In this document: positions 26,156 through 35,804 of the stretch, piece by piece
How the letters are laid out: the number at the start of each line of letters is the position of its first letter
Position numbering within the stretch: position 1 is the first letter of the stretch
Source of the DNA: Crossaster papposus
Lineage: Eukaryota; Echinodermata; Asteroidea; Velatida; Solasteridae
Reading direction: 5' to 3'
Length of the DNA: 64,000 nucleotides
Assembly (NCBI GenBank): GCA_037893245.1
Contig: JBAIAA010000653.1
Coordinates: 1,364,001-1,428,000 of the forward strand
The notes under the pieces: model-generated
What the model saw: the letters and a program-made list of their open reading frames with translations, nothing else
Databases searched by the model: none
What the model was told of the DNA's origin: nothing
Made by a program: the position numbers and the translations under genes

Positions 26156-28941
26156 GCATGCCCCGGGTCAAATTGCTAATTTTGCCATTCCTGGAGGCCC
26201 CCCTCTATCTCCTAACACCCAGCCCCTTCCCGGGGCATGCTTTCCTTCATGCCCTTATTTGTGGGCGGAGATTGTGTGCACAAACCTATGGCGAATTTGA
26301 AACGCGTGTGTTAACGTAAACATTTTCAGAAAATCGAAATAAAATACTAACAAAGCATGCCCCGGGTCAAATTGCTAATTTTGCCATTCCTGGAGGCCCC
26401 CCTCTATCTCCTAACACCCAGCCCCTTCCCGGGGCATGCTTTCCTTCATGCCCTTATTTGTGGGCGGGGATTGTGTGCACAAACCTATGGCGAATTTGAA
26501 ACGCGTGTGTTAACGTTAACATTTTCAGAAAATCGAAATAAAATACTAACAAAGCATGCCCCGGGTCAAATTGCTAATTTTGCCATTCCTGGAGGCCCCC
26601 CTCTATCTCCTAACACCCAGCCCCTTCCCGGGGCATGCTTTCCTTCATGCCCTTATTTGTGGGCGGGGATTGTGTGCACAAACCTATGGCGAATTTGAAA
26701 CGCGTGTGTTAACGTTAACATTTTCAGAAAATCGAAATAAAATACTAACAAAGCATGCCCCGGGTCAAATTGCAAATGTTGCCATTCCTGGAGGCCCCCC
26801 TCTATCTCCTAACACACAGCCCCTTCCCGGGGCATGCTTTCCTTCATGCCCTTATTTGTGGGCGGGGATTGTGTGCACAAACCTATGGCGAATTTGAAAC
26901 GCGTGTGTTAACGTGAAAATTTTCAGAAAATCGAAATAAAATACTAACAAAGCATGCCCCTGGTCAAATTGCTAATTTTGCCATTCCTGGAGGCCCCCCT
27001 CTATCTCCTAACACCCAGCCCCTTCCCGGTGCATGCTTTCCTTCATGCCATTATTTGTGGGCGGGGATTGTGTGCACAAACCTATGGCGAATTTGAAACG
27101 CGTGTGTTAACGTTACAATTTTCAGAAAATCGAAATAAAATACTAACAAAGCATGCCCCAGGTCAAATTGCTAATTGTGCCATTCCTGGAGGCCCCCCTC
27201 TATCTCCTAACACCCAGCCCCTTCCCGGGGCATGCTTTCCTTCATGCCCTTATTTGTGGGCGGGGATTGTGTGCACAAACCTATGGCGAATTTGAAACGC
27301 GTGTGTTAACGTTAAAATTTTCAGAAAATCGAAATAAAATACTAACAAAGCATGCCCCGGGTCAAATTGCTAATTTTGCCATTCCTGGAGGCCCCCCTCT
27401 ATCTCCTAACACCCAGCCCCTTCCCGGGGCATGCTTTCCTTCATGCCCTTATTTGTGGGCGGGGATTGTGTGCACAAACCTATGGCGAATTTGAAACGCG
27501 TGTGTTAACGTGAACATTTTCAGAAAATCGAAATAAAATACTAAAAAAGCATGCCCCGGGTCAAATTGCTAATTTTGCCATTCCTAGAGGCCCCCCTCTA
27601 TCTCCTAACACCCAGCCCCTTCCCGGGGCATGCTTTCCTTCATGCCCTTATTTGTGGGCGGGGATTGTGTGCACAAACCTATGGCGAATTGGAAACGCGT
27701 GTGTTAACGTTAACATTTTCAGAAAATCGAAATAAAATACTAACAAAGCATGCCCCGGGTCAAATTGCTAATGTTGCCATTCCTGGAGGCCCCCCTCTAT
27801 CTCCTAACACCCAGCCCCTTCCCGGGGCATGCTTTCCTTCATGCCCTTATTTGTGGGCGGGGATTGTGTGCACAAACCTATGGCGAATTTGAAACGCGTG
27901 TGTTAACGTTAACATTTTCAGAAAATCGAAATAAAATACTAACAAAGCATGCCCCGGGTCAAATTGCAAATGTTGCCATTCCTGGAGGCCCCCCTCTATC
28001 TCCTAACACACATCCCCTTCCCGGGGCATGCTTTCCTTCATGCCCTTGTTTGTGGGCGGGGATTGTGTGCACAAACCTATGGCGAATTTGAAACGCGTGT
28101 GTTAACGTGACAATTTTCAGAAAATCGAAATAAAATACTAACAAAGCATGCCCCTGGTCAAATTGCTAATTTTGCCATTCCTGGAGGCCCCCCTCTATCT
28201 CCTAACACCCAGCCCCTCCCCGGTGCATGCTTTCCTTCATGCCATTATTTGTGGGCGGGGATTGTGTGCACAAACCTATGGCGAATTTGAAACGCGTGTG
28301 TTAACGTTAACATTTTCAGAAAATCGAAATAAAATACTAACAAAGCATGCCCCGGGTCAAATTGCTAATTTTGCCATTCCTGGAGGCCCCCCTCTATCTC
28401 CTAACACACAGCCCCTTCCCGGGGCATGCTTTCCTTCATGCCCTTATTTGTGGGCGGGGATTGTGTGCACAAACCTATGGCGAATTTGAAACGCATGTGT
28501 TAACGTGAACATTTTCAGAAAATCGAAATAAAATACTAAAAAAGCATGCCCCGGGTCAAATTGCTAATTTTGCCATTCCTGGAGGCCCCCCTCTATCTCC
28601 TAACACCCAGCTTCTTCCCGGGGCATGCTTTCCTTCATGCCCTTATTTGTGGGCGGGGATTGTGTGCACAAACCTATGGCGAATTGGAAACGCGTGTGTT
28701 AACGTTAAAATGTTCAGAAAATCGAAATAAAATACTAACAAAGCATGCCCCGGGTCAAATTGCTAATTTTGCCATTCCTGGAGGCCCCCCTCTATCTCCT
28801 AACACCCAGCCCCTTCCCGGGGCATGCTTTCCTTCATGCCCTTATTTGTGGGCGGGGATTGTGTGCACAAACCTATGGCGAATTTGAAACGCGTGTGTTA
28901 ACGTTAACATTTTCAGAAAATCGAAATAAAATACTAACAAA

Positions 28942-29072
28942 GCATGCCCGGGGCATGCTTTCCTTCATGCCCTTATTTGTGGGCGGGGATTGTGTGCACA
29001 AACCTACGGCAAATTTGAAACGCGTGTGTTAACGTTAAAATTTTCAGAAAATCGAAATAAAATACTAACAAA
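28942..29072 (+). repeat. 131-bp short monomer, copy 5
   Basis: Identical in structure to the unit at 26025 and exactly 2917 bp downstream, so it was carried by the higher-order duplication and is not a new deletion. Confidence 0.92.
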
Positions 29073-31502
29073 GCATGCCCCGGGTCAAATTGCTAATTTT
29101 GCCATTCCTGGAGGCCCCCCTCTATCTCCTAACACCCAGCCCCTTCCCGGGGCATGCTTTCCTTCATGCCCTTATTTGTGGGCGGAGATTGTGTGCACAA
29201 ACCTATGGCGAATTTGAAACGCGTGTGTTAACGTAAACATTTTCAGAAAATCGAAATAAAATACTAACAAAGCATGCCCCGGGTCAAATTGCTAATTTTG
29301 CCATTCCTGGAGGCCCCCCTCTATCTCCTAACACCCAGCCCCTTCCCGGGGAATGCTTTCCTTCATGCCCTTATTTGTGGGCGGGGATTGTGTGCACAAA
29401 CCTATGGCGAATTTGAAACGCGTGTGTTAACGTTAACATTTTCAGAAAATCGAAATAAAATACTAACAAAGCATGCCCCGGGTCAAATTGCTAATTTTGC
29501 CATTCCTGGAGGCCCCCCTCTATCTCCTAACACCCAGCCCCTTCCCGGGGCATGCTTTCCTTCATGCCCTTATTTGTGGGCGGGGATTGTGTGCACAAAC
29601 CTATGGCGAATTTGAAACGCGTGTGTTAACGTTAACATTTTCAGAAAATCGAAATAAAATACTAACAAAGCATGCCCCGGGTCAAATTGCAAATGTTGCC
29701 ATTCCTGGAGGCCCCCCTCTATCTCCTAACACACAGCCCCTTCCCGGGGCATGCTTTCCTTCATGCCCTTATTTGTGGGCGGGGATTGTGTGCACAAACC
29801 TATGGCGAATTTGAAACGCGTGTGTTAACGTGAAAATTTTCAGAAAATCGAAATAAAATACTAACAAAGCATGCCCCTGGTCAAATTGCTAATTTTGCAA
29901 TTCCTGGAGGCCCCCCTCTATCTCCTAACACCCAGCCCCTTCCCGGTGCATGCTTTCCTTCATGCCATTATTTGTGGGCGGGGATTGTGTGCACAAACCT
30001 ATGGCGAATTTGAAACGCGTGTGTTAACGTTACAATTTTCAGAAAATCGAAATAAAATACTAACAAAGCATGCCCCAGGTCAAATTGCTAATTGTGCCAT
30101 TCCTGGAGGCCCCCCTCTATCTCCTAACACCCAGCCCCTTCCCGGGGCATGCTTTCCTTCATGCCCTTATTTGTGGGCGGGGATTGTGTGCACAAACCTA
30201 TGGCGAATTTGAAACGCGTGTGTTAACGTTAAAATTTTCAGAAAATCGAAATAAAATACTAACAAAGCATGCCCCGGGTCAAATTGCTAATTTTGCCATT
30301 CCTGGAGGCCCCCCTCTATCTCCTAACACCCAGCCCCTTCCCGGGGCATGCTTTCCTTCATGCCCTTATTTGTGGGCGGGGATTGTGTGCACAAACCTAT
30401 GGCGAATTTGAAACGCGTGTGTTAACGTGAACATTTTCAGAAAATCGAAATAAAATACTAAAAAAGCATGCCCCGGGTCAAATTGCTAATTTTGCCATTC
30501 CTGGAGGCCCCCCTCTATCTCCTAACACCCAGCCCCTTCTCGGGGCATGCTTTCCTTCATGCCCTTATTTGTGGGCGGGGATTGTGTGCACAAACCTATG
30601 GCGAATTGGAAACGCGTGTGTTAACGTTAACATTTTCAGAAAATCGAAATAAAATACTAACAAAGCATGCCCCGGGTCAAATTGCTAATGTTGCCATTCC
30701 TGGAGGCCCCCCTCTATCTCCTAACACCCAGCCCCTTCCCGGGGCATGCTTTCCTTCATGCCCTTATTTGTGGGCGGGGATTGTGTGCACAAACCTATGG
30801 CGAATTTGAAACGCGTGTGTTAACGTTAAAATTTTCAGAAAATCAAAATAAAATACTAACAAAGCATGCCCCGGGTCAAATTGCAAATTTTGCCATTCCT
30901 GGAGGCCCCCCTATATCTCCTAACACCCAGCCCCTTCCCGTGGCATGCTTTCGTTCATGCCCTTATTTGTGGGCGGGGATTGTGTGCACAAACCTATGGC
31001 AAATTTGAAACGCGTGTGTTAACGTTACAATTTTCAGAAAATCGAAATAAAATACTAACAAAGCATGCCCCGGGTCAAATTGCAAATTTTGCCATTCCTG
31101 GAGGCCCCCCTATATCTCCTAACACCCAGCCCCTTCCCGGTGCATGCTTTCCTTCATGCCCTTATTTGTGGGCGGGGATTGTGTGCACAAACCTATGGCG
31201 AATTTGAAACGCGTGTGTTAACGTTAACATTTTCAGAAATTCGAAATAAAATACTAACAAAACATGCCCCGGGTCAAATTGCTAATTTTGCCATTCCTGG
31301 AGGCCCCCCTCTATCTCCTAACACCCAGCCCCTTCCCGGGGCATGCTTTCCTTCATGAACTTATTTGTGGGCGGGGATTGTGTGCACAAACCTATGGCGA
31401 ATTTGAAACGCGTGTGTTAACGTTACAATTTTCAGAAAATCGAAATAAAATACTAACAAAGCATGCACCGGGTCAAATTGCTAATTTTGCCATTCCTGGA
31501 GG

Positions 31503-31516
31503 CCCCCCCCCCCCCC
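31503..31516 (+). repeat. expanded C run (14 C) in satellite monomer
   Basis: Most monomers have six C after GGAGG; this one has fourteen. The same monomer has the neighbouring changes CTAATACCCCGCC and TGTGGGCAGGG, which tie it to the unit with sixteen C at 33899. It looks like replication slippage on a pre-existing C run. Confidence 0.9.
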
Positions 31517-33898
31517 TCTATCTCCTAATACCCCGCCCCTTCCCGGGGCATGCTTTCCTCCATGCCCTTATTTGTGGGCAGGGATTGTGTGCACAAACCT
31601 ATGGCGAATTTGAAACGCGTGTGTTAACGTTAACATTTTCAGAAAATCGAAATAAAATACTAACAAAGCATGCCCCGGGTCAAATTGCTAATTTTGCCAT
31701 TCCTGGAGGCCCCCCTCTATCTCCTAACACCCAGCCCCTTCCCGGGGCATGTTTTTCTTCATGCCCTTATTTGTGGGCGGGGATTGTGTGCACAAACCTA
31801 TGGCGAATTTGAAACGCGTGTGTTAACGTTAAAATGTTCAGAAAATCGAAATAAAATACTAACAAAGCATGCCCTGGTTAAAATTGCTAATTTTGCCATT
31901 CCTGGAGGCCCCCCTCTATCTCCTAACACTCAGCCCCTTCCCGGGGCATGCTTTCCTTCATGCCCTTATTTGTGGGCGGGCATTGTGTGCACAAACCTAT
32001 GGCGAATTTGAAACGCGTGTGTTAACGTTACAATTTTCAGAAAATCGAAATAAAATACTAACAAAGCATGCCCCGGGTCAAATTGCTAATGTTGCCATTC
32101 CTGGAGGCCCCCCTCTATCTCCTAACACCCAGCCCCTTCCCGGGGCATGCTTTCCTTCATGCCCTTATTTGTGGGCGGGGATTGTGTGCACAAACCTATG
32201 GCGAATTTGAAACGCGTGTGTTAACGTTAAAATGTTCAGAAAATCGAAATAAAATACTAACAAAGCATGCCCCGGGTCAAATTGCTAATTTTGCCATTCC
32301 TGGAGGCCCCCCTCTATCTCCTAACACCCAGCCCCTTCCCGGGGCATGCTTTCCTTCATGCCCTTATTTGTGGGCGGGGATTGTGTGCACAAACCTATGG
32401 CGAATTTGAAACGCGTGTGTTAACGTGAACATTTTCAGAAAATCGAAATAAAATACTAACAAAGCATGCCCCTGGTCAAATTGCTAATTTTGCCATTCCT
32501 GGAGGCCCCCCTCTATCTCCTAACACCCAGCCCCTTCCCGGTGCATGCTTTCCTTCATGCCATTATTTGTGGGCGGGGATTGTGTGCACAAACCTATGGC
32601 GAATTTGAAACGCGTGTGTTAACGTAAAAAATTTCAGAAAATCGAAATAAAATACTAACAAAGCATGCCCCGGGTCAAATTGCTAATTTTGCCATTCCTG
32701 GAGGCCCCCCTCTATCTCCTAACACACAGCCCCTTCCCGGGGCATGCTTTCCTTCATGCCCTTATTTGTGGGCGGGGATTGTGTGCACAAACCTATGGCG
32801 AATTTGAAACGCGTGTGTTAACGTGAACATTTTCAGAAAATCGAAATAAAATACTAAAAAAGCATGCCCCGGGTCAAATTGCTAATTTTGCCATTCCTGG
32901 AGGCCCCCCTCTATCTCCTAACACCCAGCCCCTTCCCGGGGCATGTTTTCCTTCATGCCCTTATTTGTGGGCGGGGATTGTGTGCACAAACCTATGGCGA
33001 ATTGGAAACGCGTGTGTTAACGTTAACATTTTCAGAAAATCGAAATAAAATACTAACAAAGCATGCCCCGGGTCAAATTGCTAATGTTGCCATTCCTGGA
33101 GGCCCCCCTCTATCTCCTAACACCCAGCCCCTTCCCGGGGCATGCTTTCCTTCATGCCCTTATTTGTGGGCGGGGATTGTGTGCACAAACCTATGGCGAA
33201 TTTGAAACGCGTGTGTTAACGTTAACATTTTCAGAAAATCTAAATAAAATACTAACAAAGCATGCCCCGGGTCAAATTGCTAATTTTACCATTCCTGGAG
33301 GCCCCCCTCTATCTCCTAACACCCAGCCCCTTCCCGTGGCATGCTTTCCTTCATGCCCTTATTTGTGGGCGGGGATTGTGTGCACAAACCTATGGCGAAT
33401 TTGAAACGCGTGTGTTAACGTTACAATTTTCAGAAAATCGAAATAAAATACTAACAAAGCATGCCCCGGGTCAAATTGCAAATTTTGCCATTCCTGGAGG
33501 CCCCCCTATATCTCCTAACACCCAGCCCCTTCCCGGTGCATGCTTTCCTTCATGCCCTTATTTGTGGGCGGGGATTGTGTGCACAAACCTATGGCGAATT
33601 TGAAACGCGTGTGTTAACGTTAACATTTTCAGAAATTCGAAATAAAATACTAACAAAGCATGCCCCGGGTCAAATTGCTAATTTTGCCATTCCTGGAGGC
33701 CCCCCTCTATCTCCTAACACCCAGCCCCTTCCCGGGGCATGCTTTCCTTCATGACCTTATTTGTGGGCGGGGATTGTGTGCACAAACCTATGGCGAATTT
33801 GAAACGCGTGTGTTAACGTTACAATTTTCAGAAAATCGAAATAAAATACTAACAAAGCATGCACCGGGTCAAATTGCTAATTTTGCCATTCCTGGAGG

Positions 33899-33914
33899 CC
33901 CCCCCCCCCCCCCC
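33899..33914 (+). repeat. expanded C run (16 C) in satellite monomer
   Basis: Counterpart of the 14-C run at 31503 in the second 2396-2398 bp unit. The two-base difference is the only length difference between those units in this stretch. Homopolymer length is also the least reliable kind of base call. Confidence 0.88.
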
Positions 33915-34650
33915 TCTATCTCCTAATACCCAGCCCCTTCCCGGGGCATGCTTTCCTCCATGCCCTTATTTGTGGGCAGGGATTGTGTGCACAAACCTAT
34001 GGCGAATTTGAAACGCGTGTGTTAACGTTAACATTTTCAGAAAATCGAAATAAAATACTAACAAAGCATGCCCCGGGTCAAATTGCTAATTTTGCCATTC
34101 CTGGAGGCCCCCCTCTATCTCCTAACACCCAGCCCCTTCCCGGGGCATGTTTTTCTTCATGCCCTTATTTGTGGGCGGGGATTGTGTGCACAAACCTATG
34201 GCGAATTTGAAACGCGTGTGTTAACGTTAAAATGTTCAGAAAATCGAAATAAAATACTAACAAAGCATGCCCCGGGTAAAATTGCTAATTTTGCCATTCC
34301 TGGAGGCCCCCCTCTATCTCCTAACACCCAGCCCCTTCCCGGGGCATGCTTTCCTTCATGCCCTTATTTGTGGGCGGGGATTGTGTGCACAAACCTATGG
34401 CGAATTTGAAACGCGTGTGTTAACGTTACAATTTTCAGAAAATCGAAATAAAATACTAACAAAGCATGCCCCGGGTCAAATTGCTAATGTTGCCATTCCT
34501 GGAGGCCCCCCTCTATCTCCTAACACCCAGCCCCTTCCCGGGGCATGCTTTCCTTCATGCCCTTATTTGTGGGCGGGGATTGTGTGCACAAACCTATGGC
34601 GAATTTGAAACGCGTGTGTTAACGTTAAAATGTTCAGAAAATCGAAATAA

Positions 34651-34654
34651 AATA
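34651..34654 (+). other. target-site duplication, left (AATA)
   Basis: AATA immediately left of the element is repeated immediately right of it at 42901-42904. An uninterrupted monomer reads AAATAAAATACTAAC here, so removing the element and one AATA restores a normal monomer. Four bases is within the usual range for Ty3/gypsy integration. Confidence 0.8.
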
Positions 34655-34959
34655 GTGTTGCGTTCACGCATACAGCGAGCGGTCTTTATTTCTTTCCCAA
34701 CCAACGCGCAGCGTTGCAGCGATATGTGTGCCCTCACACAGCGCGAAGTTATCACGCACCACTACTGGTACGCGTGTACAGCACCTGGTACGGTATGCTA
34801 TTGTGTAGCGCGCAATGCATCCAGCATGTACTGTGTGCTATGACCTCGTTCACAGCGAGTTATGACTTAGTCGTTTTTCCCTCATACTTTCCCCGGAGTC
34901 GATGTGAATTCCCCTCATATACCTTACCCCTGTATTCGACCCAAACTGACCCTTCACAT

Positions 34960-35029
34960 TAGCGAGTGTGGACCGCTAAACCTTCCCGTGTATCTGACCC
35001 TATACATAGCGACTGGGAGCCGCTAAACC
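34960..35029 (+). repeat. tandem near-repeat in U3
   Basis: Two 23-bp copies, 34960-34982 and 35007-35029, 47 bp apart. Both start TAGCGA and end CGCTAAACC with a few changes in the middle. Each is a small inverted repeat (TAGCG paired with CGCTA). The same pair is in the 3' LTR at 42204-42273. Repeated motifs in U3 often are transcription-factor sites, but no specific factor is recognised. Confidence 0.65.
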
Positions 35030-35182
35030 ACACTGTACTGTCACGGTACACCAGAGGTCAAGTTACCCTCCCCACGCAAGAGTTTACTCCATAGAACTGT
35101 GTGTAGGTTCTCATCTAGTCTAGAGACTGAGTCTTGTGCATAACCCTATGTACCGAGAAAGTTACCCCTTTCCCTTTCCTCG

Positions 35183-35218
35183 AGGATTACTCCCCGTAAC
35201 GCACCCACGAGTAATCCT
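35183..35218 (+). other. inverted repeat in U3
   Basis: AGGATTACTC (35183-35192) and GAGTAATCCT (35209-35218) are exact reverse complements separated by 16 bases. The same structure lies at 42427-42462 in the 3' LTR. It could be a dimeric protein-binding site or a hairpin; the role is unknown. Confidence 0.7.
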
Positions 35219-35348
35219 ACTTCACCCGCTCACCACAACTCTCGGACTTTCTCCTGCAAGAATGTCTAAGTCAGAACGTGTACAAATCCTCCATAGGAAC
35301 ATCCCCATTGACTTTGTACACGTATGCATTATTCATAACTACCAGAAT

Positions 35349-35394
35349 CCAATGCTCTCATTGGTTAAGACGCGCACCCAAAAGCCTATATAAA
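35349..35394 (+). promoter_or_regulatory. LTR promoter: paired CCAAT motifs and TATA box
   Basis: CCAAT at 35349-35353 and its reverse complement ATTGG at 35360-35364 form an inverted pair. TATATAAA lies at 35387-35394, 22 bases after the second motif. This is a standard RNA polymerase II promoter layout and would start the genomic RNA about 30 bases downstream, near 35420, giving a short R region that ends after the AATAAA at 35575. The start point is inferred. Confidence 0.75.
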
Positions 35395-35574
35395 GGGTGT
35401 GGAAATGGCGGAGTAGATTATTATCCGAGCTGAGCTCATACACAGAGCTTCGTTCCCAGCATGAGCTGTATGCTCTAGCCACAGAGCTTCACTCTCTCAA
35501 TACTCAGATAACATGTAAGGCCCAAACTAGATCTTGTATATAGTGCGCCCTCTATTGTGATGTAAATACTTCTG

Positions 35575-35580
35575 AATAAA
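35575..35580 (+). terminator. polyadenylation signal AATAAA in 5' LTR
   Basis: AATAAA about 180 bases after the TATA box, followed by GT-rich sequence (AGTGTGTGTAAGATG), as expected of a polyadenylation site at the R/U5 edge. The functional copy for the full transcript is the equivalent one in the 3' LTR at 42819. Confidence 0.65.
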
Positions 35581-35658
35581 CCAGTAGTATAGTGTGTGTA
35601 AGATGCTGTATCTTGACTCTTATTTTGATAACGGCTCTACCCAAGTGAGACGTTACAC

Positions 35659-35677
35659 TGGTGGCAAGCGGTGGGAT
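35659..35677 (+). other. primer binding site, tRNA-Leu-like
   Basis: TGGTGGCAAGCGGTGGGAT begins two bases after the 5' LTR edge used here (one base with TG...CA edges). Its reverse complement ends in CCA and matches the 3' end of animal tRNA-Leu genes ending in CCCACCGCTGCCA, apart from one extra base (an A after TGGTGGCA). The match to tRNA-Leu is from knowledge of that tRNA family and was not searched. Confidence 0.75.
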
Positions 35678-35804
35678 ATGAACTTACACACATCATCGAA
35701 CTCAATCATGACTTTTAATTAAGTCACATCGCATGCCCCTCCACTGAGCGGATCTGCTAGCTTTTTGAACTCTGGTTTTCAGCCCGTCAAACTCGAACGC
35801 TACC
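35678..35804 (+). other. gag leader with short upstream reading frames
   Basis: 127 bases between the primer binding site and gag. It holds a 14-codon frame at 35678-35722 and a 4-codon frame at 35733-35747, each starting with ATG and closed by a stop. Further short ATG frames (e.g. 35461-35478) lie in the transcribed part of the LTR. Ribosomes would have to pass or reinitiate after them to reach gag. No other feature is seen. Confidence 0.6.

Larger units (their letters stand above)
24860..30827 (+). repeat. higher-order repeat, 2917 bp, two copies
   Basis: Markers recur at +2917, which is 14 full monomers plus one 131-bp short monomer. CAGCTTCTTCCC occurs at ~25691 and ~28608, the short monomer at 26025 and 28942, GCATGCCCCAGG at ~27152 and ~30069, and AATTGTGCC at ~27173 and ~30090. 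Single private changes (GGGGAATGC at ~29348, TTTGCAATTCC at ~29895) show slight divergence after the duplication. Confidence 0.85.
1..34654 (+). repeat. 199-bp satellite array, left block
   Basis: Head-to-tail tandem repeat with a 199-bp period, about 175 monomers, all in the same orientation. If the monomer is started at its GCATGCCCCGGG motif, its order is: a first inverted-repeat arm, an AT-rich LLILPF-like segment when read in frame, a C-rich run, a second arm CCCGGGGCATGC, a GC box GTGGGCGGGG, the palindrome TGTGCACA, ACGCGT, the palindrome TGTTAACGTTAACA, then AATAAA and TACTAAC. Most monomers differ from each other at only a few sites, and diagnostic variants recur at multi-monomer spacings, so the array has higher-order structure. 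No gene is seen in this block: 199 is not a multiple of three, so the frame changes in every copy and open frames last only about 1.7 monomers. The window starts inside a monomer, so the array continues to the left. Confidence 0.97.
30330..34654 (+). repeat. higher-order repeat, 2396-2398 bp, second copy cut by the retrotransposon
   Basis: CTAAAAAAGC at ~30457 recurs at ~32853. The CAGAAATTCG monomer at ~31235 recurs at ~33631. GCATGCACCGGG followed by an expanded C run at ~31463 recurs at ~33859. CATGTTTTTCTTC at ~31748 recurs at ~34146. The offset is 2396 before the C run and 2398 after it, because the run is 14 C in the first copy and 16 C in the second. The second copy is interrupted by the LTR element at 34655. 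Confidence 0.82.
34655..35656 (+). repeat. 5' LTR
   Basis: A 1002-bp direct repeat of 41899-42900. With these edges it runs GTGTTGCG...GACGTTAC and leaves a 4-bp AATA duplication. Shifting both edges by one base gives the conventional TG...CA ends (34656-35657) but only a 3-bp ATA duplication. U3 holds a near-repeat of 23 bp (34960-34982 and 35007-35029), a 10-bp inverted repeat (35183-35192 with 35209-35218), paired CCAAT motifs and a TATA box. Downstream of these lie a duplicated CACAGAGCTTC (35441-35451 and 35480-35490) and AATAAA at 35575. The small open frames inside the LTR have no recognisable product. Confidence 0.95.

Noticed and set aside
35..34600. Dozens of open frames of 75-182 residues with near-identical protein sequence in the left satellite
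   Set aside because: Each spans about 1.7 copies of a 199-base repeat and shifts frame from one copy to the next. They end at the same TTTGA site in the repeat and lack any domain. They are a by-product of tandem repetition and not a gene family.
1..34654. CRISPR-like array
   Set aside because: The repeat unit is 199 bases with no unique spacers and no cas genes; it is a tandem satellite.
34714..35393. Open frames of 82-125 residues inside the LTR
   Set aside because: They overlap each other, have no recognisable domain, are present in both LTRs and lie mostly upstream of the predicted transcript start.
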